Shown here piece after piece: positions 24,992 through 34,106 of a DNA stretch of 64,000 bases. The notes below the pieces were generated by a model. The model saw nothing but the letters and a program-made list of their open reading frames with translations, was not told the DNA's origin and did no database searches. Each line of letters opens with the position of its first letter. The stretch's first letter is position 1. This DNA is from Paenibacillus sambharensis (lineage in GTDB: Bacteria; Bacillota; Bacilli; Paenibacillales; Paenibacillaceae): contig NZ_QKRB01000042.1 in NCBI RefSeq assembly GCF_003233845.1, positions 62,001-126,000 of the forward strand, in the 5' to 3' direction. Position numbers and translations under genes: made by a program.

Positions 24992-26401
24992 ATGTTTCGC
25001 AGGAATATGAAGTCTGGCGCTGCGGCTTCCGCAGAGGCGAGATTCCCGGCGCTTGTCTGGACAATCGGGCTGGAGATGGTGCTGATGCTGCTGATGGGGA
25101 GTGTGGACACCTGGATGCTGAGCGCCGTATCTGACGGTGCCGTAGCGGCCGCTGGCCTTTCCAATCAGTATGTAACCTTGGGGCTGCTGGTACTAAGAAT
25201 CGTTACGGTGGGAACTCAGGTTGTTCTAGCGCAGTATCTGGGCGCAGGCCGTGAACGGGAGGGCGGCCGTGCGGCGCTCGCTTCCCTGTATCTGAACTCG
25301 GTAATCGGCGGAGCCATCAGCCTGCTGCTCATTCTCTTCAGCGGTCCGCTGCTGGCGCTGCTTCAGACCAGTGATGAATTGATGCCTGCGGCACGCTCAT
25401 ATCTGATCTGGGTAGGCGGATCATTGGTGCTTCAGTCGCTTGTGAACGGCTTGACTGCCATCATCCGGATCTATGGTCATACCCAGCTGGCCATGTATGC
25501 TTCAGTGGGTATGAACCTGGCTAATATTGCAGGCAATGCAGTCCTGATATTCGGGCTGGGTATGGTTCCGGCACTCGGTGTTACCGGTGCTGCTGTCTCT
25601 ACCTGTCTGAGCAGGGGGCTGACCGCGCTGATTCTGCTCCTGCTGTTTGCGAGACTGACAGGCATCCGGTTCCGCATGCCGTCAAGAGAAGTCTTTCATC
25701 CTGAAGATCTGGGCAAAATGGTGAAGGTCGGCATCCCTTCGGCTATGGAAACCTTCTTGTACCATGCTGTACAAACGGTGTTCATTGCGCTGATCAGCCA
25801 CCTGGGCACAGAGGCGCTCGCAGGCCGGCAGTACGCTGTAAACTTGACGATGTTCGTCACCTGCTTCGGGAGTGCCTTCAGTGCGGCTAATATGATTATA
25901 GTTGGCCGTGATGCCGGCGGAGGGAGGTTTGATGAGGCCTATAAGCAGACCTGGCACAGCATCCGTCTCAGCTTAGCTGCGGTCTTTATCGCCAACTGTG
26001 CTGTCATTCTGTTCCGTGAGCCTCTGGTCGGCCTGTTTACGGAGGATACGGAGGTCATCCGTATAGCAGGGCATCTGCTCCTGCTCAATTTGTTCGTTGA
26101 AACAGGCAAGTGTCTGAACATGAATACGGTCAGCGCCTTGCGCGCTGTTGGGGATGCCCGTTTTCCGCTGTTAATGGCTGTTATTTCAATGGCCGGAATC
26201 AGCTTGACTGCCGGATACGGGTTGACTGCTGCAGGACTTGGAGCAGCAGGAATCTGGATTGCAACAGGCTTGGATGAATGGATTAGAGGGCTGTCCATGC
26301 TGGGAAGATGGCGGAGCCGGAAATGGGAGGCTGCGGTTCTTGTCACCCAGCATAAAACCGCCGCTCCCGCGAAAGGCGGGGTGACGGCGGCTAAGATGTA
26401 A
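24992..26401 (+). CDS. MATE family efflux transporter
   Basis: A 469-residue membrane protein with about 12 transmembrane helices, MatE domains in two halves (about 20-180 and 240-400). Segments such as VWTIGLEMVLMLLMGSVDTWMLS and GIPSAMETFLYHAVQTVFIALISHLG match Na+- or H+-coupled multidrug exporters of the NorM/DinF superfamily. The ATG at 24992 has GGAGG 9 nt upstream; an earlier ATG at 24983 abuts the ribosome binding site. The substrate is unknown. Confidence 0.82.
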   Translation: MFRRNMKSGAAASAEARFPALVWTIGLEMVLMLLMGSVDTWMLSAVSDGAVAAAGLSNQYVTLGLLVLRIVTVGTQVVLAQYLGAGREREGGRAALASLYLNSVIGGAISLLLILFSGPLLALLQTSDELMPAARSYLIWVGGSLVLQSLVNGLTAIIRIYGHTQLAMYASVGMNLANIAGNAVLIFGLGMVPALGVTGAAVSTCLSRGLTALILLLLFARLTGIRFRMPSREVFHPEDLGKMVKVGIPSAMETFLYHAVQTVFIALISHLGTEALAGRQYAVNLTMFVTCFGSAFSAANMIIVGRDAGGGRFDEAYKQTWHSIRLSLAAVFIANCAVILFREPLVGLFTEDTEVIRIAGHLLLLNLFVETGKCLNMNTVSALRAVGDARFPLLMAVISMAGISLTAGYGLTAAGLGAAGIWIATGLDEWIRGLSMLGRWRSRKWEAAVLVTQHKTAAPAKGGVTAAKM

Positions 26402-26429
26402 TAATGGTTATAAGAGAAGAGAACGGCAG

Positions 26430-27125
26430 TTAAATGGATTCCAGCAGAAGACGCATGCGCTTCGGGATTTCCTCCTTCAGGACGTCCCATGTCACAAAGA
26501 TTCCCTCCGGCCATTCATAGGGCACATACTGGAAGGAGGGCTTAAAGCGGAATTCCTGCAAATGCGCTTCTGCCTTGAGATCCATCTCGCCTGGTACGGT
26601 CTTATAAGCGCCCTTCAGCATGTCAGGCTCGAGAACACCCCCGCTGCCGGCCAGCTTGTCGTTGGCGGATTCCACATCGGGCAGCAGAAGGAAGAATTCA
26701 GGCATCGGCGAGAAGGCGTGCTTGCCAGGCTGCACGAACAGCGAGGCCCGTCCATCCGTTCCCAGATTCGAGCGGTCTGGCAGCAGCCCGCGCAAATATT
26801 TGCCATGAAAGCTCGCCTCCACGTTAAGCACGCTGCCGTCATGAGCTACATAGACCCAGACATGCTCCAGATCGTAGAGATGCTGGATATCATAATCATA
26901 GTAGACGGCGTATTCAATCACTCCCAGCATGCTCTCCTGATCCACGTTCAGCGTGCGCCGGAATGATGGAGAAGGGAAGGTGCGGTCGATAAGCGTTACG
27001 CCAACCATGACCGGTTTGAATGGCTCCAGCTCATCCATGTATAGTCTCGGTGCGAGCCTCATCGCCAATTCCCAGTCCAACCGCATCTGCCTAGCCGGTT
27101 GGACCTCCGTCGTATGTTTCTTCAT
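26430..27125 (-). CDS. Hypothetical protein in the sugar-uptake operon
   Basis: I do not recognise this 231-residue cytosolic protein. It is rich in beta-type segments (VMVGVTLIDRTFPSPSFRR, IEYAVYYDYDIQHLYDLEHVWVYV) and has a YVAHDGSVLNVEASFHGKYL motif with conserved-looking His residues. There is no signal peptide. Its start overlaps the stop of the upstream isomerase gene by 4 bp (ATGA), so it is translationally coupled and last in the operon. A role in handling the imported carbohydrate is inferred from context only. Confidence 0.6.
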   Translation of the reverse strand: MKKHTTEVQPARQMRLDWELAMRLAPRLYMDELEPFKPVMVGVTLIDRTFPSPSFRRTLNVDQESMLGVIEYAVYYDYDIQHLYDLEHVWVYVAHDGSVLNVEASFHGKYLRGLLPDRSNLGTDGRASLFVQPGKHAFSPMPEFFLLLPDVESANDKLAGSGGVLEPDMLKGAYKTVPGEMDLKAEAHLQEFRFKPSFQYVPYEWPEGIFVTWDVLKEEIPKRMRLLLESI

Positions 27126-28135
27126 CCTCCTACTACCCCTCTCAGACTTGATAACCGGCTGCTCAGCAGCCTATGGCTCTCTTCAATGGCTTCCGGCTCA
27201 CAAACCGGCTTGTATTCATAGACGCGCAGATCTGACCGTTCAATAGCAGGCAGGAAGCGCTCGAAGCCGGCTGTATCATCACTGTGGACGTAGGGGCACC
27301 AATGGTCAATAAGACCTGCGGTATCATGGATATGCATGCCCTTCACATAGGGAAGCGCAGACGGCAGCTCCTCGGTAATCGAGTAGAGGCCGAGCCTCTC
27401 CATCATGATGGCATGACCGGTATCAATCCACAGGTGAACCGGCGCTCCCTTCAAGCTTTCAATAATGCCAACCGCTTCCGAGAGGGTAGGCAGCTGATGA
27501 ATGCGCGCTCTTGTCTCCAGGCCAATCCAGACATTCAATCCGCGCCTCGCGATCTCCTCGCTAATACGCTCAAGACTCTCGGCAATCATCCGGCAGCGGA
27601 TAGCCCCATCTTCCGCACGGCGCTCCTTCAGTTCGGCGAGCAGGCTTTCATAGGCCTCGCTGTGCCTCATGCCTTCCTTGTACATCCGCTTAAGCCCGGC
27701 GTCATAATGGTGCTCAACGATCGCTTCCCCAGGATGAAGAACGACAGCTTCCGCGCCGAATCGCTCTGCCTGCACCGCCGACTCTACGAGCAGCTGCTCG
27801 CCGTGCAGCCGCTTCTCCGGGTCGGGATGGTTCAGCATATACGCATCCGGACCGTACTGGGTCATATCTTCTGCCTTGGGAAACACATGGTGAACACTTG
27901 AGACGCGGATTTCACCGCGGTATACAAGCGGGTAGATGTCATCAGCCATTGCCCTGCTGACCTGATAATTCAGCTCCACATCGTTGAACCCAAGGCTCTT
28001 GATCTGGCGAATCATATCAACGCCTGATTCATGCTGCTTCACATTCCACGAGGTAGAGAATGACCAGCCATCCTTTTGAACGGGCACCGACAAGGGAGTG
28101 CGGAGGCGGTCAATTAGATCTTGATTCATTATCAT
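27122..28135 (-). CDS. Sugar phosphate isomerase/epimerase-like TIM barrel protein
   Basis: A 337-residue AP-endonuclease-family-2 TIM barrel. Metal-site segments are visible: VVLHPGEAIVEHHYD (His), NVWIGLETRARIHQLP (Glu), VHLWIDTGHAIMMERLG (Asp/His) and VKGMHIHDTAG (His). The family includes xylose isomerase-like enzymes, inositol-pathway isomerases and epimerases. The substrate is likely that of the adjacent ABC transporter. ATG 28135 and ATG 28129 are both in frame behind GGAGAGG; the second has better spacing. Confidence 0.72.
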   Translation of the reverse strand: MIMNQDLIDRLRTPLSVPVQKDGWSFSTSWNVKQHESGVDMIRQIKSLGFNDVELNYQVSRAMADDIYPLVYRGEIRVSSVHHVFPKAEDMTQYGPDAYMLNHPDPEKRLHGEQLLVESAVQAERFGAEAVVLHPGEAIVEHHYDAGLKRMYKEGMRHSEAYESLLAELKERRAEDGAIRCRMIAESLERISEEIARRGLNVWIGLETRARIHQLPTLSEAVGIIESLKGAPVHLWIDTGHAIMMERLGLYSITEELPSALPYVKGMHIHDTAGLIDHWCPYVHSDDTAGFERFLPAIERSDLRVYEYKPVCEPEAIEESHRLLSSRLSSLRGVVGG

Positions 28136-28159
28136 GTTCCTCTCCAGTTAATAAGAGAA

Positions 28160-28180
28160 GGGCCAAGCACGCTTGACCCT
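28160..28180 (-). terminator. Stem-loop between the lipoprotein and isomerase genes
   Basis: GGGTCAAGC pairs with GCTTGGCCC (minus strand) with a 2-3 nt turn and a following TTCTCTT. It probably protects or partly terminates the upstream transporter mRNA, a usual way to make more binding protein than downstream enzyme. Confidence 0.45.
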
Positions 28181-28192
28181 CCCGTTCACTCC

Positions 28193-29848
28193 TTACTTGG
28201 CAAGATTAGCCTGCCATTCATTCGCTTCCTTGGTTGCCTGCTCGCCGCCGGCTGCGTTCCACTTCTTGACGAACTCGTCGAAGTAGTCGACCGGCTTGTC
28301 ACCGGTGATAATCGAGATATAAGCTTCGTCACGGAGCTTGATCAGCTCAGCCTTGTACATGTCGTCAGACGGCAGCGCGCCAATCAGCTTGTTGCGCACC
28401 GCGCCCTCGCTGAAGCCATTCTTCCTTGCCCATTCGTTCTTGACTTCGTTCATTGTGAAGGTGAGGAAGTCGGAAGCAAAGATGCCGGCGCCGTATACGT
28501 TGCCTTCCATCTCGTTGTACGGTGGCAGAATCTTGAAGGTACGGAGCGTCTCATCATCCGAATCCCAATGCTTGCCCTTGATGCCCAGGTTCGCCGTATA
28601 GAAGTTTTCCTTCGTCGTTCCCATGTTGTGCTCTAGAATTTGCAGGATTTTGCCCAGCTTGTCCGGCTCGTCCTCCAGCTGCTTGCCAAATACGATAACC
28701 GGCGCATCCACATAGTTGTTGGCAAACAAGGTGCGCTCACCGTTTACGCCGGCAGGAGGGAGGCCGTAACGAATCGCTTTGGCTATGGCCGGATCCTTCT
28801 TTGCCAGTTCTTCATAGTTGCGGCCGCCCTTGTCACCTTCGATTTCTGCGAGCGGTTCGTACCAATGCTGGTTCTGGCCGTGGCCGGTAAAGCCGATTTT
28901 ACCGTTGACGAAGGCGTGGGAGATGCCCCAGTAGTCGCCCGTATTCTCGCCGGTAATGAATTCCGGATCAAGCACGCCGTCCTTGTACCACTTGTTCAGC
29001 AGCTTCAGCGCTTCCTTGGCTTCCGGCATGACGGCAGCATTAACGATCCTGCCGTCCTTCTCCATCCAGAACCAGTCCTGCCACTTGTGCGGACCATAGC
29101 CGGGAAGCACGCCATAAGCGCCGAAGATTGCCTGCAGGCCAGACTGGGACAGGCCGTAGGTATCCTTAACACCGTTCCCATCCGGATCTTCGTTCGCGAA
29201 TTTATAGAAGGCTTCCTCGAACTCTTCCAGTGTATCCGGCGTCTTCGTAATGCCGACTTTCTCCAGCCAGTCGCCTCGCCATACGATTGTGGAACGGAAT
29301 TCTGCTGCGTCGCTCAGGATCGGCAGGCCGTAGATTTTGCCATCAACGCTTGCATACTTAAGCCAGTTGGGATCAAGCTTCATTGCATTCTCATAAATAG
29401 TAGGCATATATTTCTTGATGACTTCTTCTGGAATTTCTGCAAGCACCCCTTGATCTACATACTGGGGCAGGGTATTGGTTTTGACCGCGTTGCGGTTGTA
29501 ATCCGGTATTTCACCGGCGGCCAGCCGCATATTGAACAGCTCAACAACATTGGCGTGGTCCAGATTCCAGATATCGAAGTCCACATTGAATTTCTCTTCA
29601 TAAAACTTGACCATCTCTGCGTCCTTGGGAACAGGAACTTTCTCATAGGGCAGCCAGGAAATCGTATATTTCTTACCTTCGACCGGCTCATATTTCGCCA
29701 GCGGATCAGCCGAGCCTTCTGCCGATGCCGGTGCTGCTGCGTTCCCGTTAGTAGATGCCGGCAGATTCTCATTGCCGCTGCAGGCTGTCAGCATTGCGCC
29801 TGCCAGCATAGCGGCAAGCAGTGTTTTTCCCCATTGTGCAGCTTTCAT
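28193..29848 (-). CDS. Extracellular solute-binding lipoprotein (LplA-like, CUT1)
   Basis: A 551-residue sugar-binding lipoprotein. The signal sequence ends with lipobox LTAC (after LLAAMLAGAM), then a Ser/Ala-rich linker. The long build and segments such as FYEEKFNVDFDIWNLDH, SVDGKIYGLPILSDAAEFRSTIVWRGDW match the LplA/YtcQ-type family that binds oligosaccharides in Paenibacillus. The ATG at 29848, with AGGAGGGTG upstream, is preferred to a longer reading from 29902. It is third in the operon after the two permeases; the specific sugar is unknown. Confidence 0.82.
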   Translation of the reverse strand: MKAAQWGKTLLAAMLAGAMLTACSGNENLPASTNGNAAAPASAEGSADPLAKYEPVEGKKYTISWLPYEKVPVPKDAEMVKFYEEKFNVDFDIWNLDHANVVELFNMRLAAGEIPDYNRNAVKTNTLPQYVDQGVLAEIPEEVIKKYMPTIYENAMKLDPNWLKYASVDGKIYGLPILSDAAEFRSTIVWRGDWLEKVGITKTPDTLEEFEEAFYKFANEDPDGNGVKDTYGLSQSGLQAIFGAYGVLPGYGPHKWQDWFWMEKDGRIVNAAVMPEAKEALKLLNKWYKDGVLDPEFITGENTGDYWGISHAFVNGKIGFTGHGQNQHWYEPLAEIEGDKGGRNYEELAKKDPAIAKAIRYGLPPAGVNGERTLFANNYVDAPVIVFGKQLEDEPDKLGKILQILEHNMGTTKENFYTANLGIKGKHWDSDDETLRTFKILPPYNEMEGNVYGAGIFASDFLTFTMNEVKNEWARKNGFSEGAVRNKLIGALPSDDMYKAELIKLRDEAYISIITGDKPVDYFDEFVKKWNAAGGEQATKEANEWQANLAK

Positions 29849-29971
29849 TTGGTTGTTCACCCTCCTGGATTTGGTTATAAAGAAGTCGGTATTATATGTC
29901 AAGATACGGATGCGCTGTCTGCACCCCTCGTATCGAGATTTATGCAGCAGTTATCAGCCGGGCTTCCGACC

Positions 29972-30859
29972 TCAGCCTTTAACCGCCCCGACGAGCATAC
30001 CCTTGATGAAATACTTCTGGACGAACGGATAGATCAGGACAATCGGTATTGTCGTAAACATGATCGTCGCTGCTTTTAGCGTCTCTGTGTTGACCTGCCG
30101 CTGCATCTCGGGAACGGCCGTGGAGAGCATGTCCATCTCGCCATCGAGCACAATCCGGCGCATCACCACCTGCAGCACTTCATTCTCGGGCCGGGTCATA
30201 TAGAGCATGCTGTCAAACCACTGATTCCAGTGGAAGACGATGTTCCAGAGTCCCAGCGTGACCAGAATCGGCATGGAGAGCGGGATCACAATTTTCCACA
30301 AAATGTAGATGTCATTAGCCCCGTCGATCTTCGCCGACTCCTCCAGCTCAGCAGGCAGCGACTGCAGGAAATTCCTTGTGACAATCAGCTGGAAGGCGCT
30401 GACCATGGAAGGCAGCACAAGCGCCCACACCGTGTTCATCAGGTTAAGACCCTTGATCATCAGATAGGTGGGGATAAGTCCTCCCGAGAAGAACATCGTC
30501 AGTACGATCAGCTGTGTCCAGAACTTGCGATGGGGAAAATATGGCTTCGCCAGCACATAAGCCGCTGACACGGTCACAACGAGTGTGATCAGGGTGCCGA
30601 GCACCGTCCGGATAACCGCATTGACGAAGCCGCTGCGGATAAAATCGTGTTCAAACACCATCTGGTAGTTGGCCCATGTGAACTTCTCCGGCCAGATCTT
30701 GATCGTTATGAATGAGACATCTGACGGACTAAGGGACATCGTAAGCAAATACAGGAACGGATACAGGGTGGTGACGCAGAGCAGGAGCATCATACCCATA
30801 TTCACAATATCAAACAGCAGTCCGCCGGGGTGGATACGCAGCTTGCGCATCGGTTTCAT
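29972..30859 (-). CDS. Carbohydrate ABC transporter permease (LplC/YtcP-like)
   Basis: A 295-residue inner membrane permease with six predicted helices. The EAA loop is ELEESAKIDGANDIYILWKIVIPLS near residue 195, the docking site for a shared ATPase. The end FVQKYFIKGMLVGAVKG is typical of the LplC/MalG-like CUT1 branch. GGAGGAG lies 8 nt before the ATG. It partners with the next upstream permease gene. Confidence 0.87.
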   Translation of the reverse strand: MKPMRKLRIHPGGLLFDIVNMGMMLLLCVTTLYPFLYLLTMSLSPSDVSFITIKIWPEKFTWANYQMVFEHDFIRSGFVNAVIRTVLGTLITLVVTVSAAYVLAKPYFPHRKFWTQLIVLTMFFSGGLIPTYLMIKGLNLMNTVWALVLPSMVSAFQLIVTRNFLQSLPAELEESAKIDGANDIYILWKIVIPLSMPILVTLGLWNIVFHWNQWFDSMLYMTRPENEVLQVVMRRIVLDGEMDMLSTAVPEMQRQVNTETLKAATIMFTTIPIVLIYPFVQKYFIKGMLVGAVKG

Positions 30860-30886
30860 CAGAATCTCCTCCTTGTAAGCTGGCTG

Positions 30887-31861
30887 CTACCATAAGCTGC
30901 TGTCGCTGACCTTCTTGGCAATCCAGTTGGCAATCAGGACCGCGATCAGCGAGATCACGTTCTTGAACAGGCCGACTGCAGTGGCGAAGCTGTATTGAAT
31001 GCTCTCGATACCAGTCCGGTAGGTGTAGGTGCTGAGCACATCACCGACCCCGTATACAGCCGGGTTATAGAGATTCATCACCTGGTCAAAATCATCCTGA
31101 ATGATCTTGCCGATCGACAGTATCAGCATGATGGTTACGACCGGCGCAATGCCTGGAAGCGTGATATTGCGGATACGCTGGAACCGGTTGGCTCCGTCCA
31201 CCTTGGCAACCTCATACAGCTCGGGATTAATGCCGGCCATGGCGGCCAGATAGATGATGGCGCTCCAGCCAAGATCCTTCCAGATGTCCGTGGCAACGAG
31301 CACCGACCGGAACCACTCGGGATTGCCGAGGAAGTATACGGCGTCTAGGCCGATTTCCTTGAGCAGCAGGTTAAGCGGCCCGGTTGACGGCGACAGGAAC
31401 TGGGTGAACACGCCCGCGAGTATGACCCAGGACAGAAAATGCGGGAAATACGAGATGCTCTGGATGAAGCGGCGCATGAACACCAGCCGGATCTCGTTCA
31501 GCAGTATGGCAAACAGAATCGGAGCGGGAAAGCCGAACACAAATTTGTAGAAGCTGATGATCAGTGTGTTGCGAAAAGCGTTGTTGAAGCTCTCCATCGC
31601 AAACAGCTTCTGAAAGTTCTCCAGTCCGACCCATTCGCTGCCGTTGATGCCGGCCAGGAACTTGTAGTCCTTGAAGGCGATCTGAACGCCATATAAGGGA
31701 AAGTAGTGGAACACAAAAAAATAGGTGATGCAGGGCAGCAGCAGGATCGTCAGATAGCGGTGCTTCCAGTAACGATTGTGCTTAAGCAGCGGGAGCCGGA
31801 AACGTACCGGGACGGAAGGCCATCTCCGCCGGATTGCTTCAGTCTTCGGGGGTGCTTGCAT
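30887..31861 (-). CDS. Carbohydrate ABC transporter permease (LplB/YtcP partner)
   Basis: A 324-residue permease with a cytoplasmic basic N terminus and six predicted helices; LLPCITYFFVFHYFPLYGVQIAFKDY is the LplB/UgpA-type opening, and LYEVAKVDGANRFQRIRNITLPGIAP is the EAA loop. AAGGAGGAT before the ATG at 31861 decides the start over a longer unsupported reading from 31969. It is first gene of the minus-strand operon that runs to 26430. No ATPase gene is present, as is usual for CUT1 operons served by a shared MsmX-type ATPase. Confidence 0.85.
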   Translation of the reverse strand: MQAPPKTEAIRRRWPSVPVRFRLPLLKHNRYWKHRYLTILLLPCITYFFVFHYFPLYGVQIAFKDYKFLAGINGSEWVGLENFQKLFAMESFNNAFRNTLIISFYKFVFGFPAPILFAILLNEIRLVFMRRFIQSISYFPHFLSWVILAGVFTQFLSPSTGPLNLLLKEIGLDAVYFLGNPEWFRSVLVATDIWKDLGWSAIIYLAAMAGINPELYEVAKVDGANRFQRIRNITLPGIAPVVTIMLILSIGKIIQDDFDQVMNLYNPAVYGVGDVLSTYTYRTGIESIQYSFATAVGLFKNVISLIAVLIANWIAKKVSDSSLW

Positions 31862-32233
31862 AGTCGGTATCCTCCTTGAACGATTGTCCGGCCGGTCTTG
31901 GCCGGAAGCGGTGACGCCGCAGCGCCATAACGAACATAGCAGCAGCAGGGAGGATGAACAATTCAACATTTTTTGATTAGTAGCATTTTTTGCGCAAAAA
32001 TCAGCTATTTTGACCTATCAATATTTTGTTATCATGGCAAGTTTCGTGAAAACGGGCGAATTTACAAAATCATCACTTCACGATGATGTTTCCTGTACAT
32101 AGATGCGTAATAATAATTGGCTTTTCATCCGTGAAAAAACAAAAATACTACAACGAAACCACAAAATGCCCGGGTGTTCAGTTGTTTTGTAAGCCCTTAC
32201 AATATAACTGACTCATAAGAAGGAGGTGTGCTG
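31862..32233. promoter_or_regulatory. Divergent control region of the sugar ABC and TRAP operons
   Basis: A 372-bp AT-rich gap without a gene. It holds a perfect 14-bp palindrome TTTTTGCGCAAAAA (31987-32000), an inverted repeat ATCATC/GATGAT (32069-32087) and the CRE-like site described separately (32187-32202). It must contain promoters for both divergent operons, but I cannot assign boxes with confidence. Confidence 0.5.
32187..32202 (+). promoter_or_regulatory. CRE-like (CcpA) operator before the TRAP operon
   Basis: TTGTAAG-CC-CTTACAA is a 7-2-7 inverted repeat that matches the catabolite-responsive element TGTAAGCGCTTACA except for a CC instead of CG centre. It lies 17-19 bp before the ribosome binding site of dctQ, in position to block transcription when a preferred sugar is present. 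Confidence 0.5.
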
Positions 32234-32752
32234 GTGAGGAATAAGCTGCTTCGCGGTCTGAGGGCAGCGGCGCTTCATATCGACAAGGCAATTGAAACCT
32301 TTGCCGTTAGTGCGGTGGCGCTGATGACCATCATTGTTACGGTTCAGGTCATTACGAGAAAGGCCTTCAACTTTGTATTCTTCTGGTCGGAAGAAATCAC
32401 GCTGCTGCTGCTAATCTGGTTCTCATTCCTCGGGATTGCCATCGGATTCCGGGAAAAACTGCATCTGGCCATGGATGCGCTGGCCAAGAGGCTGCCAGCC
32501 CGGTTCAACAAAGCACTGGACTACATTATAGGTACGGCTACACTGCTGTTCGGCGGTTATCTGATCTTGTACGGCTGGGAGTTTACCGTCCTGATGCACA
32601 ACAATACGATGACGGCAACCGACTGGCCAAGCAGCGTCATGTATGTCATCATGCCCATTACCGGAGTGATGATCTGCGTTTACACGATTTTGCAGCTGCT
32701 TGGCGTGGACACGGTCCGCCACCGGCATCTGGATGAGGAGGTGCAGGAATGA
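32234..32752 (+). CDS. dctQ: TRAP transporter small permease (DctQ)
   Basis: A 172-residue membrane protein with four predicted helices; FFWSEEITLLLLIWFSFLGIAIGFREKLHLAMD is the DctQ signature. It is the small integral subunit of a Na+-dependent tripartite periplasmic-type transporter. The GTG at 32234 is set by GGAGG 7 nt upstream; an in-frame GTG lies 6 nt earlier. It overlaps dctM by 4 bp. Confidence 0.88.
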   Translation: MRNKLLRGLRAAALHIDKAIETFAVSAVALMTIIVTVQVITRKAFNFVFFWSEEITLLLLIWFSFLGIAIGFREKLHLAMDALAKRLPARFNKALDYIIGTATLLFGGYLILYGWEFTVLMHNNTMTATDWPSSVMYVIMPITGVMICVYTILQLLGVDTVRHRHLDEEVQE

Positions 32753-34047
32753 GTGCAACCGGTGCCATGATTCTGCTCGCTGTATGCTTCTTCGGCTTGA
32801 TCCTGCTGCGCTTTCCCATTGCGATGGTACTCGCGCTTACTTCTCTTATTACGGCCATGGCGCTGGAAATCCCGCTGGCAGTTATCGGCCAGCGCATGGT
32901 GCAGGGGCTGAACAGCTATGCGCTGCTCGCCATCCCGTTCTTCATTCTTGCCGGCCAGATTATGAGTGAAGGCGGTCTTGCGCTGCGCTTAATCAACCTG
33001 GCTCAGCTGATCGTAGGCGCGATCCGGGGCGGGCTGGCAATGGTAAACTGCGTGGCCTGTATGCTGTTCGGCAATATCAGCGGCTCGGCTGCCGCTGACG
33101 TTTCCTCTGTCGGCTCCGTCATGATCCCGATGATGAAACGCAAGAAGTATGATGCCGATTATTCGGTTGCTGTCACGTCCGCTGCAGCCATTCAAGGCGT
33201 CGTGATGCCGCCAAGCCACAACATGATTTTGTATGCGCTTGCAGCAGGCGGGGTGTCCATCTCAAGCCTGTTCCTGGCGGGAATTATTCCGTGTCTGCTT
33301 CTGCTTGTTGTACTGATGACCACCTCCTACATCATCGCACGCAAGCGGGGATATGAGCGGGGAGAGGCCGTCAAATTGAAGGATGTCCCGCGAATTATTA
33401 TAGATGGCTCCATGTCGCTGCTGACCGGTGTCATTATTCTGGGCGGCATCTTCTCCGGCTGGTTTACGGCGACCGAGTCAGGCGCTATAGCCTGTGTCTA
33501 TGCGTTTATTCTGACCTTCTTCGTTTACCGGGATATCCCGCTGTCCCACGTCAAGGTCATCTTCCTGAAGACGTTCCGTACCGTAGCTATGGTGCTGTTC
33601 CTGATCGCGGCTTCCAACGCCTTTGCCTGGATTCTGACCTATCTGAAAATCCCGGTTATGCTCACGGACCTGCTGCTTGGCATATCCGATAATCCGGTCA
33701 TCATTCTGCTGATTCTGAATGTACTGCTGCTTATACTGGGTGCGCCGCTGGATATGGCGCCGCTGATCCTGATTATGACACCGATCCTGTACCCGGTCGT
33801 CACGGCGCTTGGCATGGACCCGGTTCACTTCGGCATTGTTCTCATCCTGAATCTGGGGATTGGGCTGATCACGCCGCCTGTTGGAACTGTGCTGTTCGTC
33901 GGCTGTGCGATCGGCAAAGTTTCAATTGAACGCGGAACCCGCGCCCTCATACCGTTTTTCCTCGTCATGGTCGCTGTATTGATGGTCATAACGTACGTCC
34001 CGGCCATCTCGCTGTGGCTGCCTAATATGGTAAATGGGGGTTCATAG
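32749..34047 (+). CDS. dctM: TRAP transporter large permease (DctM)
   Basis: A 432-residue membrane protein with about 12 helices and the DctM-type motifs GNISGSAAADVSSVGSVMIP and TATESGAIACVYA, plus LGAPLDMAPLILIMTPILYPV and LNLGIGLITPPVGTVLFVGCAI. It forms the ion-coupled transport channel with DctQ. The start overlaps dctQ by 4 bp (ATGA). Confidence 0.9.
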   Translation: MSATGAMILLAVCFFGLILLRFPIAMVLALTSLITAMALEIPLAVIGQRMVQGLNSYALLAIPFFILAGQIMSEGGLALRLINLAQLIVGAIRGGLAMVNCVACMLFGNISGSAAADVSSVGSVMIPMMKRKKYDADYSVAVTSAAAIQGVVMPPSHNMILYALAAGGVSISSLFLAGIIPCLLLLVVLMTTSYIIARKRGYERGEAVKLKDVPRIIIDGSMSLLTGVIILGGIFSGWFTATESGAIACVYAFILTFFVYRDIPLSHVKVIFLKTFRTVAMVLFLIAASNAFAWILTYLKIPVMLTDLLLGISDNPVIILLILNVLLLILGAPLDMAPLILIMTPILYPVVTALGMDPVHFGIVLILNLGIGLITPPVGTVLFVGCAIGKVSIERGTRALIPFFLVMVAVLMVITYVPAISLWLPNMVNGGS

Positions 34048-34106
34048 CAGCTTATGACGGGCCGTACAAGTGTATCTGCAAATTGAATTGGAGAGGGGTA
34101 TTGAAC

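Noticed and set aside
28640-30079. Long plus-strand open frame opposite the solute-binding lipoprotein gene
   Set aside because: The opposite strand encodes a conserved lipoprotein and permease; the plus-strand reading shows no domain and spans the intergenic gap.
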